A model generated the notes under the pieces. It saw only the letters and a program-made list of their open reading frames with translations, had not been told where the DNA came from and did not search any database. A stretch of DNA of 64,000 nt from Flavobacterium sp. ENC (GTDB lineage: Bacteria > Bacteroidota > Bacteroidia > Flavobacteriales > Flavobacteriaceae), in assembly GCF_020991415.1 (NCBI RefSeq), contig NZ_JAJMOY010000004.1:186001-250000 (forward strand). Reading direction: 5' to 3'. The position numbers were made by a program, and so were the translations under genes. Of this stretch, positions 56,259 through 64,000 are shown piece by piece (the stretch's first letter is position 1; each line of letters begins with the position of its first letter).

Positions 56259-56633
56259 TTATTTTATCTTTGAATTCAAGAGTATCGGCATAGAAAAAGT
56301 CAAGTTCTTCTTTTTATTAAAAAAATGAATAGAATAAATGGCCTCGGGACAACAGCAATATCCTGTTTTTTCTGCATTTATAAATACATTATCAAAATCT
56401 ATGACTTGTCGTTTACTTGCTGTTTTAAATTCTTTTTTTGAAATAAATGACTCAACATCAGAAGACCTTTTTTTGGTAATTGTAGTATCGTAAAGTTTGA
56501 TGATTAATTGGGTACTATTTGATTTAGTTGTGTTGAATGAAAAATTATCCAAAACGTTTTCAACACTATTTTGGTTTTTATTGCTGCAACTTAAGAGTAG
56601 AAATAGTTGAATTAGAAAAAAGAGTCTTTTCAT
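56259..56633 (-). CDS. Small predicted lipoprotein
   Basis: The protein is 124 aa with lipobox LFLLLSCS (Cys16). The mature region is polar and contains FINAEKTGYCCCPEAIYSIH, with three consecutive cysteines that could bind metal or form disulfides. No family is recognised. Its start is 2 bp downstream of the stop of the membrane protein gene at 56636, so the two form an operon. Confidence 0.65.
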   Translation of the reverse strand: MKRLFFLIQLFLLLSCSNKNQNSVENVLDNFSFNTTKSNSTQLIIKLYDTTITKKRSSDVESFISKKEFKTASKRQVIDFDNVFINAEKTGYCCCPEAIYSIHFFNKKKNLTFSMPILLNSKIK

Positions 56634-56635
56634 TT

Positions 56636-57055
56636 TTAGTTGTCTTCACTAATAGTTTCCGTATGATATTCAAAAAAGTAGCTGAAGATCATTAGAATTG
56701 GAAGAGCAAGCCAGGCTGTAAAAGCTAATTCAATTCCATTTTGACCATCCGAAACATAACATAAAGTATTTGCTTTGGTAAAAAAGATACTTAAGGCAGT
56801 TTGTATAAAAATATATTCAAACAGATTGAAGAAAATTAAATTGGTTCTTAATTGTTTGTAGTATGCCTTTTCTTTTTTCTTTAAATTTTTAAAAAATAAA
56901 ATTGGTAAAACAATCATTCCAATCCAGGAGAAGAGCCAGAATATTTGCCAGGCATTTGAACATTCAACTCCTAACTTCGTCAAAATCATTTGAAGACCAA
57001 CTAAAAAAATTGCTGTAAATCCCGGAATAATAAAGCCTACAACACAAAAGAGCAT
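56636..57055 (-). CDS. Small integral membrane protein of unknown function
   Basis: The protein is about 139 aa from the ATG at 57055; the frame continues to a TTG at 57088 that would add 11 residues. Four hydrophobic segments are visible: LFCVVGFIIPGFTAIFLVGL, IFWLFSWIGMIVLPILFF, LIFFNLFEYIFIQTALSIFF and FTAWLALPILMIFSYFF. A basic loop (KNLKKKEKAYYKQLR) sits between helices 2 and 3. It is co-transcribed with the downstream lipoprotein gene. No family or function is recognised. Confidence 0.6.
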   Translation of the reverse strand: MLFCVVGFIIPGFTAIFLVGLQMILTKLGVECSNAWQIFWLFSWIGMIVLPILFFKNLKKKEKAYYKQLRTNLIFFNLFEYIFIQTALSIFFTKANTLCYVSDGQNGIELAFTAWLALPILMIFSYFFEYHTETISEDN

Positions 57056-57140
57056 TGTAGATTTTATATAATTGTACTTGTATTTCAAATTATGGCTGTT
57101 TTATGTATTCGCTACATTTTACTTTTTCACAAAAATCAGC

Positions 57141-57620
57141 TTACTTCTTCACCATAATAAATCGTTCCGTAGTCAGTTTTCCCTGCAGTTTTCCCGTAAC
57201 CTCAGCTGTCATACTATTATTCGCACCTTTGGTGTAAGTGATTTTCTGAGGATAATCATGCTGTGGATTTTCGAAAACCAATTTAGTTTCAGTTTCGCTG
57301 GTAGAAGGAAAATCAATGGCCTTGTCATTGTTTTGCCCGTTTACTGTCGCGCTGTACGTCAGCTTTTCGCCTTTTTGAGACAAGACTATCTTTTCAAAAT
57401 GCAAAGTATCTTTTCCTTTTATAAAATAAGAAGTCGCACTGAAAGTACTATCGTTTACTTTTTGCCAGTTTTCTATCAGCAAGCCGTCAGGTGATTTGTT
57501 TTCCCAGTTCCCGATCAGCCAATCTGCTATTTTGATTTTATCTTTTTCAACAGATTCCTTTTTCTGACACGAAAAAACAACAACTGCTAAAAGCATTAAA
57601 AGTGTAATTTTTTGAAACAT
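57141..57620 (-). CDS. DUF6265-like lipoprotein
   Basis: The protein is 159 aa with lipobox VVVFSC (Cys18). The mature part is a beta-barrel-like domain with KIADWLIGNWENKSPDGLLI, DTLHFEKIVLSQKGEKLTY and FENPQHDYPQKITYTKG. The GNWE and NPQHDYPQ patterns match the DUF6265 family of small exported proteins. It may bind a lipid or small ligand, by analogy with lipocalin-like folds, but nothing is known. It reads as its own transcription unit. Confidence 0.72.
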   Translation of the reverse strand: MFQKITLLMLLAVVVFSCQKKESVEKDKIKIADWLIGNWENKSPDGLLIENWQKVNDSTFSATSYFIKGKDTLHFEKIVLSQKGEKLTYSATVNGQNNDKAIDFPSTSETETKLVFENPQHDYPQKITYTKGANNSMTAEVTGKLQGKLTTERFIMVKK

Positions 57621-57695
57621 AGGATTAGGTATTTGATGTTACAGTGATTATGCTAATTTATAAAAAAATAGAATAGTCTGCTTTAAAAAAAGTTA

Positions 57696-57856
57696 GCCAC
57701 GAATTTCACGAATTTTCGCGAATTTATTTATGCAAATATAATACGAAAATATGCCACTCCCGATAGCTATCGGGATGGAAGATTAAAATGATTTTAATAT
57801 GCTTTTTGCGTATCTGCTATTAAAAATAATTCGTGAAGATTCGTGTAATTAGTGGC
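57696..57856. repeat. Palindromic GCCACGAATT-type repeat carrying a perfect 18-bp palindrome
   Basis: The left arm starts GCCACGAATTTCACGAATTT at 57696 and the right arm ends TTCGTGTAATTAGTGGC at 57856; they are imperfectly complementary. Inside, TCCCGATAGCTATCGGGA (57758-57775) is a perfect palindrome. The element resembles 14241-14350. A second partial copy ends in CTGTGGC at about 57886-57892. It is non-coding. Confidence 0.75.
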
Positions 57857-57898
57857 AAAAAAAAATCTTGTTAATCCTATAATCTGTGGCAAAAAAAA

Positions 57899-60202
57899 TT
57901 AAACACTTTCATTCAAAATGGAATACACCAGTTCTTTTGTTGGCTTTTGGTCATTTAGTTTCGCGCGTACGGCATCAAAAGTGACTTTAAAATCGCAGCC
58001 CAGTTTATAATCACCACAGCCATAAGCAGTTTTTCCTTTCAGGATTGTTCCTTTTTTGCATTTCGGACAAATTAATACATCTGTTGTAGTCTCTGCTTTT
58101 GCTTTTGGAGCTGTTTTTTTAGGCTCTAATTTGAGTTTGTAATTCTCTTCAAAACGTATCAGGCCTTCTACAGTGCCGGCATCGGTTTTAAAACCTTTAA
58201 TATTGACGGTTGATCCTTTTTGAACCAGTCTTAAATACTGATTTTCCGATATTTTTTTGTCGGCAAAAGTATACGGCAAAAGAAAATCACAACCCGCTTT
58301 ATAATTGCCGCATCCGTAGGCAGATTTTCCTTTTACCAGCGTGGCTTTTTTACATTTCGGACAGGTTTCGGCCAAAATCCCTGCTGCTTTCTTTTTTTCT
58401 GTTTTTACAACTTCCTTCTCAGTAGTGGCTGCATGCGAAATATTAGCATGCCTGGTTTCGCTTCGAACTTCGTACACCAACGCTTCCACCATTCGCTTCA
58501 TGTTCCGGATAAAGGCGGCTGCGGTAAAGGTTCCTTTTTCAATATCTTTCAGTTGTTTCTCCCAGGAACCTGTCAATTCAGCCGATTTGATCAATTCGTT
58601 CTGAATGGTTTCTATCAGCTGGATTCCCGTTGGCGTTGGCAATACCTGTTTTTTGTTTCGAACAATATACTGACGCTTAAAAAGGGTTTCGATAATATTT
58701 GCACGCGTTGACGGACGCCCGATACCGTTTTCTTTCATCAGTTCGCGCAAATCTTCGTCATCAACCTGTTTTCCCGCAGTTTCCATAGCACGCAGTAAAG
58801 TCGCTTCGGTAAACTGATTGGGTGGTTTCGTTTCTTTCTCTAAAAACGAAGGTTCGTGTGGCCCTTTTTCGCCCACCACAAAACTAGGTAACAAATCAGC
58901 TTCTTTTTCTTTGGCATTCGGATCTTCAAAAACAATTCTCCATCCCTTTTTCAGGATTTCCTTTCCGGTAGTTTTAAACATCACGTCGGCCGCTTTTCCT
59001 ACTACCGTTGTATTGGCAACCAGACAGTCGTCATAAAAAACAGCAATAAAGCGTTTTGTGATAATATCATACACCTGCTGCTGATTGTATTGCAGATTGC
59101 TTTGTACCCCTGTTGGAATAATCGCATGGTGGTCGGTCACTTTTTTATCATTGAAAACCTTAGGCGATTTTTTGATCTTTTTTTCTAAAACAGGCTGCGT
59201 TAAAGCGGCATAATCCGTTAGTTTTTGCAAGATGCCCTGTACTTTCGGATAAATATCGTTGGGTAAAAAAGTAGTATCCACTCTGGGATAGGTAATTACT
59301 TTTTGTTCGTATAACGTTTGGGCAATTTTAAGCGTCTCATCTGCCGAAAATCCGAATTTTATATTGCAAAACACCTGTAATCCCGTCAGGTCAAACAGCT
59401 TTGGCGCAAATTCATTCCCGTTCTTTTTTTCGACGGATACGATTTCAAATTCACTTTCCTTGACTTTATTCGCCAGAAGCTCACCGTCTTCTTTTTTCAA
59501 AAAGCGGCCTTCCTCATAACTAAAAAGCGTTTCCCGATATAAGGTTTGCAGTTCCCAGTAGGGTTGGGGTTTAAAATTTTCGATTTCCTTAAAACGATCG
59601 ACTACCATGGCCAGTGTTGGCGTTTGCACGCGGCCAATAGACAATACCTGTTTGTAACCGCCATGTTTTACAGTATACAAACGCGTGGCATTCATTCCCA
59701 ATAACCAGTCGCCAATCGCTCTGGAAAAACCGGCGTAGAATAAATTATCGTAATTGGCAGAAGGTTTTAAGTTTTCAAAACCTTCTTTTATGGCTTCTGT
59801 AGTCAGGGAGGAAATCCATAAGCGCTGCACTTCGCCTTTGTAATGCGCTTCGTTCATCACCCAACGCTGAATGAGTTCTCCTTCCTGTCCGGCATCCCCG
59901 CAGTTTATGACTACTTCGGCTTTGTCAAAGAGGCTTTTTATAATTTTAAATTGCTTTTCGATTCCTGCATTCTGCACCACTTTGGTTTCGAATTTTTCAG
60001 GAAGCATGGGCAGGTTGTTCAGATCCCAGCTTTTCCAGTGGGGTTTGTAGTCATTGGGTTCTTTTAGGGTACATAGATGGCCAAAAGTATAGGTCACGGC
60101 ATAACCGTTGCCTTCGTAATAGCCATCGTGTTTGGTATTGGCGCCCAAAACAGATGCGATTTCACGTGCTACACTTGGTTTCTCAGCAATACAGACCTTC
60201 AT
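57899..60202 (-). CDS. topB: DNA topoisomerase III (type IA)
   Basis: The protein is 767 aa. The TOPRIM domain has MKVCIAEKPSVAREIASVLG at the N-terminus and VVINCGDAGQEGELIQRWV (about 97-115, the acidic metal site). The catalytic Tyr is in QKVITYPRVDTTFLPND (about residues 310-326). The nucleotide-binding region has MKENGIGRPSTRANIIETLF. The C-terminus has two zinc-ribbon-like modules: CPKCKKATLVKGKSAYGCGN and CPKCKKGTILKGKTAYGCGD. These modules and the length fit TopB rather than TopA. It resolves replication and recombination intermediates. Confidence 0.93.
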   Translation of the reverse strand: MKVCIAEKPSVAREIASVLGANTKHDGYYEGNGYAVTYTFGHLCTLKEPNDYKPHWKSWDLNNLPMLPEKFETKVVQNAGIEKQFKIIKSLFDKAEVVINCGDAGQEGELIQRWVMNEAHYKGEVQRLWISSLTTEAIKEGFENLKPSANYDNLFYAGFSRAIGDWLLGMNATRLYTVKHGGYKQVLSIGRVQTPTLAMVVDRFKEIENFKPQPYWELQTLYRETLFSYEEGRFLKKEDGELLANKVKESEFEIVSVEKKNGNEFAPKLFDLTGLQVFCNIKFGFSADETLKIAQTLYEQKVITYPRVDTTFLPNDIYPKVQGILQKLTDYAALTQPVLEKKIKKSPKVFNDKKVTDHHAIIPTGVQSNLQYNQQQVYDIITKRFIAVFYDDCLVANTTVVGKAADVMFKTTGKEILKKGWRIVFEDPNAKEKEADLLPSFVVGEKGPHEPSFLEKETKPPNQFTEATLLRAMETAGKQVDDEDLRELMKENGIGRPSTRANIIETLFKRQYIVRNKKQVLPTPTGIQLIETIQNELIKSAELTGSWEKQLKDIEKGTFTAAAFIRNMKRMVEALVYEVRSETRHANISHAATTEKEVVKTEKKKAAGILAETCPKCKKATLVKGKSAYGCGNYKAGCDFLLPYTFADKKISENQYLRLVQKGSTVNIKGFKTDAGTVEGLIRFEENYKLKLEPKKTAPKAKAETTTDVLICPKCKKGTILKGKTAYGCGDYKLGCDFKVTFDAVRAKLNDQKPTKELVYSILNESV

Positions 60203-60349
60203 TTTCTCTTTCTAATTTAAAAGCGAAATTAGGGATTTTGAAATTGGTATTGAAATTAGAAAGGGACAAAGATGCTAAGAGGCAGAGATTCAAAGGTTTA
60301 TTTTTTTTGCACAGAGTTACGAAGTTGTTTGTTTGTTTGTTAAATCTTT

Positions 60350-60520
60350 ACTTTGCGACTTAGCGCCTTTGCGTGAAAATTTATTATTGATGTAGAAAAG
60401 TAAAAAAATAATCACGCAAAGGCGCCAAGTCGCAAAGTTTTTTTAAAATTTTAGACTTGGCGTCTTTGCGACTTTGCGTGAAAATTTCGCATTGATGTTG
60501 AAAAAAAATAATCACAAAAA
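60350..60520. repeat. Dispersed inverted repeat of the CTTTGCG...CGCAAAG type
   Basis: The arms 60350-60376 (ACTTTGCGACTTAGCGCCTT and onward) and 60412-60438 are complementary at 26 of 27 positions with a 35-nt loop. A third arm copy follows at about 60453-60487, and the loop-type sequence (GCGTGAAAATTT...AATAATCAC) is repeated at 60475-60515. It lies between topB and the flavoprotein gene, in a 390-bp gap. Short direct copies of ACCTCAG then run to about 60590. Confidence 0.85.
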
Positions 60521-60593
60521 AAACACAACGTTTTTCTCAGAACCTCAGAATCTCAGAACCTCAGTAACTTAGGACCTTAGTAGCTCAGCAACG

Positions 60594-61754
60594 CTACTCT
60601 CCGCCAAAGAAGCCCAACATTGTTTGCAATGCATCTTTGGAATGCATTTTCTCACCATTTTCCAGTGATTCCTGTGCTGCTTTTGCGGCTCTTTCGCGCA
60701 TTTTGTTTTCGTAGGCTGCAATAGCTTCCGGTATGGTTTTATATTGATTAGAAGTAAGATAGTCACTTAACTCCAGAGCATCAAGCATGGCCATATTGGC
60801 ACCTTCACCTGCAAAAGGAGGCATGACATGTGCGGCATCACCAATGATGGTAACATTTGGCAAAGGTGCCCAGGTCTGATCTAAAGGGATCGAATAAATG
60901 GGACGTGGAATAAAAGGTACTGACACATTTTCGAATAATTCGTACCACATACTGCTCCATTCCGGATATTCCTTTTTAAACCATTCTAATATCTGTGTTG
61001 GATTAGTATAGTCAAGGCCACTTTTTGCTGCCCATTGTTCATCGGTTTTAAAGCTGGCGTAGAACCCAAGGGCATCTTCGGCTTTTTGTCCCATCAGGAT
61101 ATTTTTGGTATCGCCGAATGCCATTATTTTACCGCCATTGAGTAAGGAATGGATATGAGGTGCTGCTTTTTTAGATTCGTAAATCGTCCCTTCAAGCATC
61201 GTTATACCGGAATAGAAAGGTTTAATATCGGTGATGTACGGGCGTATTTTAGAATTGGCACCATCAGAACCAATTACAATATCAGCGTAGACTGAGGTAC
61301 CGTTTTTGAAATGCAGTAACCAGCCCTCATTTTGTGGCTCCATCGAAAGAAAATGACTGTCCCATACGATGGTTTCAGGTTGTAAGGATTCTAATAGCAT
61401 TTTTCGCAGTACACCACGATCGATTTCAGGTCTGAAATAAGTATTGCCAAAATCTTCCTCACGGTTGGTGTCGTGATCACTCAGGTGTATCGTGGCATTT
61501 TCGTCCAGGATCAGTGTCTTATCTGCACCCGGGATAAAATTGGTTTTAAATTCTTCAAATAAATGGGCTTTGTGAATCGCTGCCAAACCCGATTCCTCAT
61601 GCATGTCCAGCGGCGAACCCTGCACTCTCGCATTTTTATTCAAATCTCTTTCATATACTTTTACATTTGCATTTTGCAATTGCAAAAGTCTGGCTAATGT
61701 AAGTCCGCCGGGACCTCCGCCCACAATGGCAACTTGTTTATTTTCTAGTAACAT
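60594..61754 (-). CDS. FAD-dependent monooxygenase related to Tet(X)
   Basis: The protein is 386 aa, the same length as TetX (388). The FAD Rossmann motif is VAIVGGGPGGLTLARLLQ (8-25), followed by VKVYERD. The second FAD motif is GDAAHVMPPFAGEGANMAML (305-324), near-identical to TetX. By my recall of TetX, tetracycline contacts Gln192, Arg213 and His234. Here the aligned positions appear to be Glu188, Lys209 and Gly230, so tetracycline inactivation is not supported. It is preceded by an AraC-family gene 67 bp upstream on the same strand, perhaps its activator. Another aromatic substrate is more likely. Confidence 0.82.
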   Translation of the reverse strand: MLLENKQVAIVGGGPGGLTLARLLQLQNANVKVYERDLNKNARVQGSPLDMHEESGLAAIHKAHLFEEFKTNFIPGADKTLILDENATIHLSDHDTNREEDFGNTYFRPEIDRGVLRKMLLESLQPETIVWDSHFLSMEPQNEGWLLHFKNGTSVYADIVIGSDGANSKIRPYITDIKPFYSGITMLEGTIYESKKAAPHIHSLLNGGKIMAFGDTKNILMGQKAEDALGFYASFKTDEQWAAKSGLDYTNPTQILEWFKKEYPEWSSMWYELFENVSVPFIPRPIYSIPLDQTWAPLPNVTIIGDAAHVMPPFAGEGANMAMLDALELSDYLTSNQYKTIPEAIAAYENKMRERAAKAAQESLENGEKMHSKDALQTMLGFFGGE

Positions 61755-61821
61755 TTTCGTCTGATTTTTAGATTAATTTTATTTCCGTCCGGCTTACTTG
61801 CTTGCGAACGGGACAAAATTA

Positions 61822-62574
61822 TTACTCTTTCAGGACGGTTAATAGTATAAATCGGTCATCTTTATTTTTTAATAATTCGCTGGGCACTACACCGGAGAAT
61901 TTCTTGATTTCCTTAATGAAGTGCGTCTGATCGGTGAAGTTAAGCTCCGGAAAAAGCCTGCCTTGTGCGATATGTCCCAGGGACGCCTTGAACCGTAAAA
62001 TTTTGCAGAATGCATTGAGCGAAAGCCCGAATTGTTTATTGAAATACCGGTTGATCTGCCTGCTGCTCCATTCGATTCTTTGGGAGAGCTCCTGTACTTT
62101 GATTTCGCCATTGGAAGTATAAATCAAATCGAAAAGCCTGCGTTTCCTTTCGTCAATTGCTGCAGGTAAAAGTGCGTTTAGTTTGAGTAGTATTTTTTGA
62201 TGAAAAGCATCGAAATCCTTTAAATCAGCTGCGGTGATGCCCCAAAAATCGGGAGGTAAATATTTTGCACTGTTCAAAAGTTCGGCAATAGAAGTATTTA
62301 AGAGATATTCGACCCCCAGCGGTTTAAAACTGACTTTAAAGGCAAGTGTGTGTGGCGGAATGCTTTGTTGCTCCGGAACGGTTTCCAGACCTATAAGGGC
62401 AATACGAAAAGGTTCAGCTTCTGATTCTAAAAAGAACAAATCAACCCTTGCATCGGGCATTAGGATAACTTCTTTTGCTTTATCTGACTGGTTATGAATC
62501 ATTCCAATATTTTCCACAAAGTCAGCTAGTGGCTGCTCCGGCAGGATAAATTTGTAATAGAAGTCTTTGTTCAT
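61822..62574 (-). CDS. AraC-family transcriptional regulator
   Basis: The protein is 250 aa. The C-terminal AraC helix-turn-helix pair is in EWSSRQINRYFNKQFGLSLN (about 165-184) and FTDQTHFIKEIKKFSGVVPS (about 215-234). The N-terminal part (PEQPLADFVENIGMIHNQ) is a DUF6597-like sensor-type domain. It lies directly upstream of the Tet(X)-related gene, in the same orientation, so local activation is plausible. The inducer is unknown. Confidence 0.85.
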   Translation of the reverse strand: MNKDFYYKFILPEQPLADFVENIGMIHNQSDKAKEVILMPDARVDLFFLESEAEPFRIALIGLETVPEQQSIPPHTLAFKVSFKPLGVEYLLNTSIAELLNSAKYLPPDFWGITAADLKDFDAFHQKILLKLNALLPAAIDERKRRLFDLIYTSNGEIKVQELSQRIEWSSRQINRYFNKQFGLSLNAFCKILRFKASLGHIAQGRLFPELNFTDQTHFIKEIKKFSGVVPSELLKNKDDRFILLTVLKE

Positions 62575-62641
62575 TTCAATACAGATTTAGCCACTAAGGT
62601 ACAAAGAGACTAAGTTATTTAGTATTTGCAACAGGATTTTT

Positions 62642-63202
62642 TTATTGTGTATAATATCCGGCAAATTCCCGCAGGATGGAATAAAGATCTTTAAATTCAA
62701 AATAATTCGGACTTACACTACTGACATTCTGAAAGCCACGTTCTTTAAATAACATTTTTGTTCGTGTGACATGAAAATATTGGGAGACCACAAGTATACT
62801 TTCAAAATGCAGGCTGTCTTTTAGTTTAAGGGTATTGTCTACCGTCGCACGCGTATTATTGCCCAGATTGTCCACAATTACAACCGAATCAGGAACTTTA
62901 TTAGCCATTAAAAATGCTTTCATTTTATCCCCTTCATAATATCCTTCTTTCCCTAAACCGCCGCTTACGATTATTTTTTTCACGCGATGATTTCGGTACA
63001 GGTTTAGGCCGCATTCCAGACGTTTTTCCAGACGTTCCGAAAGCGTTCCGTCTTCGTTGACCTTATTGCCCAGAATAACCGCAATATCTGCTTTTTTCCC
63101 GCTATCGCTCAAACCATCAATGGTACTATAGAGAATATGTCCAAAAAACCATAGCAGGAATAGGGTGAGGAGTACTTTAAATAATGACTTTCGGTTTTTC
63201 AT
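62642..63202 (-). CDS. YdcF/DUF218 family exported protein
   Basis: The protein is 186 aa with a single N-terminal membrane anchor (LFKVLLTLFLLWFFGHILY). The DUF218 motifs are ADIAVILGNKVNEDGTLSER, VKKIIVSGGLGKEGYYEGDK and NLGNNTRATVDNTL, the conserved ligand-binding loops. YdcF binds S-adenosylmethionine in E. coli, and SanA-type relatives affect envelope permeability. The presence of an anchor suggests the SanA-like branch. It is a single gene. Confidence 0.83.
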   Translation of the reverse strand: MKNRKSLFKVLLTLFLLWFFGHILYSTIDGLSDSGKKADIAVILGNKVNEDGTLSERLEKRLECGLNLYRNHRVKKIIVSGGLGKEGYYEGDKMKAFLMANKVPDSVVIVDNLGNNTRATVDNTLKLKDSLHFESILVVSQYFHVTRTKMLFKERGFQNVSSVSPNYFEFKDLYSILREFAGYYTQ

Positions 63203-63293
63203 AAAATGAGTTAGAATGTTTTGCGCATTGGAATGAAGAAAAGTTTGTTTTTTTACGAAAGTAGTAAGATTATACTTTTTTTAATTTAGCTAG

Positions 63294-63419
63294 CTAAAAT
63301 ATATCATTATATCCTAGCAAATTTCCTATTGAAATACTACAAAAAACAAGACCGACAATGATCAGCATTATGAAGCCAAAATAATTAGAATTGTTTTTTA
63401 GAACAATTTTCATGGCCAT
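63294..63419 (-). CDS. Possible 41-aa small membrane protein
   Basis: A minus-strand frame from the ATG at 63417-63419 to the TAG at 63294-63296 gives 41 aa: a short basic N-terminus (MAMKIVLKNNSN) and one hydrophobic helix, YFGFIMLIIVGLVFCSISIG, ending polar. A second ATG two codons later is also possible. A single helix with basic N-terminus is the pattern of real small membrane proteins, but AT-rich DNA can produce this by chance. No clear promoter or ribosome site was found. Confidence 0.35.
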   Translation of the reverse strand: MAMKIVLKNNSNYFGFIMLIIVGLVFCSISIGNLLGYNDIF

Positions 63420-63564
63420 TATCGAGATTTTAAGTCGTACAAAATAAAAATAATGGTTGTAAAACTTCTGTTGTAAAATTTAAAAAAAAAACAAATAAAG
63501 TTCGACAACGCTATGTGAAAGTGAAAATAAAATCAAACCTCACACAGCTTTCAATATCGGTTGA

Positions 63565-63606
63565 ATACAATCAGTTGCATACAACCAGTTCTATACAATC
63601 ACCTAA
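63565..63606 (+). repeat. Three 14-bp direct repeats upstream of an orphan gene
   Basis: ATACAATCAGTTGC (63565-63578), ATACAACCAGTTCT (63579-63592) and ATACAATCACCTAA (63593-63606) are in tandem with a 14-bp period. They end about 17 bp before a weak -7-like box TAATTTCG (63624-63631), upstream of the 100-aa gene. They could be an activator site. Confidence 0.6.
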
Positions 63607-63665
63607 AATTAATCTGTTACTTGTAATTTCGTTTCCATCAAAAAAATCAATTAAAAATTAAAACC

Positions 63666-63968
63666 ATGGAAGAGAAAGAACACAAAGTAGTAACAGAATT
63701 TTTAGAATTAATGACTAAAATTAATTTTTTCACAAGATTAAAACCGGAGAATCGTATTGACAATTCGTTTAGTGTAACCCTAAAAGTATCGTCTTATAAT
63801 GAATTACAACTAATGATTTCAGATCTTCTAAAAGCAAGTATTATGGTGCTTCAGGATAACGGCACTGATATAAATGCCATGACTTTAGTTGAAATTGCTT
63901 TCCAATTGCTGCCGCAGGATGAAATGGGTTTACTGGATGATTTACACAAAATTCATCTGAAGGCTTGA
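63666..63968 (+). CDS. Conserved-looking hypothetical protein, 100 aa
   Basis: The protein is 100 aa, soluble, with no signal peptide or membrane segment. It is acidic at the N-terminus (MEEKEHKVVTEFLELMTKIN) and predicted mostly helical, with a short strand near SFSVTLKVSS. No family is recognised. Start and composition look gene-like. It has tandem repeats upstream and ends close to the window edge. Confidence 0.6.
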   Translation: MEEKEHKVVTEFLELMTKINFFTRLKPENRIDNSFSVTLKVSSYNELQLMISDLLKASIMVLQDNGTDINAMTLVEIAFQLLPQDEMGLLDDLHKIHLKA

Positions 63969-64000
63969 TAAACCAATGATGTTGTATGAAGTCTCCCCAC

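Noticed and set aside
57072..57494. 140-codon plus-strand frame
   Set aside because: It is antisense to the DUF6265-like lipoprotein gene, which has a proper lipobox.
60594..61754. Calling this a tetracycline-resistance gene tet(X)
   Set aside because: Three positions that I recall as tetracycline contacts appear to differ; only family membership is supported.

Overview
The window looks like a piece of a Flavobacterium-type chromosome (Bacteroidota, Flavobacteriaceae). The evidence is low GC content, Bacteroidota-style promoters (TTTG, about 19 nt, TAnnTTTG), a fused SecDF, TonB-dependent receptors, a type IX secretion (T9SS) cargo with the type B C-terminal domain beside PorP/SprF and OmpA partners, and dispersed non-coding palindromic repeats between genes. 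No rRNA, tRNA, CRISPR array, prophage or transposase was recognised.

Layout. 1-7 kb is the edge of a surface-polysaccharide locus: a flippase tail, an MBOAT O-acyltransferase with an SGNH partner, four glycosyltransferases and an FdtA-type sugar ketoisomerase, followed by ftsE. 7.6-8.3 kb is a non-coding 109-bp tandem repeat. 8.3-15 kb holds a 1004-aa TPR protein, a PhzF-like enzyme, a plug-less TonB-type barrel and a GreA-like small protein. 15-19 kb carries two tandem asparagine synthetase B paralogs, the second with a degenerate glutaminase site. 19-32.9 kb is mostly housekeeping: M16 peptidase, gyrB, mdh, secDF, a PagL-like protein, lgt, yidD, cysS and folE, with a four-helix-bundle gene flanked by inverted repeats between folE and cysS. 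33-37.3 kb has an AT-rich SGNH lipoprotein, an aminotransferase and an aspartyl protease with a PDZ domain. 37.4-43.2 kb is a T9SS cargo/PorP-SprF/OmpA operon. 43.3-48.9 kb has a lipoprotein, a DUF1573 protein, valS and an amino-acid permease. 48.9-56.1 kb is a probable metal or metallophore uptake region: two TonB-dependent receptors around a DUF4198/NikM-like periplasmic protein, then an MFS transporter. 56.2-64 kb has small lipoproteins, topB, a Tet(X)-related flavoprotein with an AraC regulator, a YdcF protein and small orphan genes.

The observations most worth following are: (i) AsnB2 has lost its N-terminal cysteine nucleophile and two glutamine-binding residues; (ii) an AT-rich acyltransferase module lies between two copies of a glycosyltransferase 3' end; (iii) three exact-period 11-bp direct repeats sit upstream of a siderophore-type receptor; (iv) a four-helix-bundle gene is bracketed by 18-bp inverted repeats; (v) a DUF4198 protein is predicted to mature with an N-terminal histidine. 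All functional statements come from reading sequence motifs; no database search was run.
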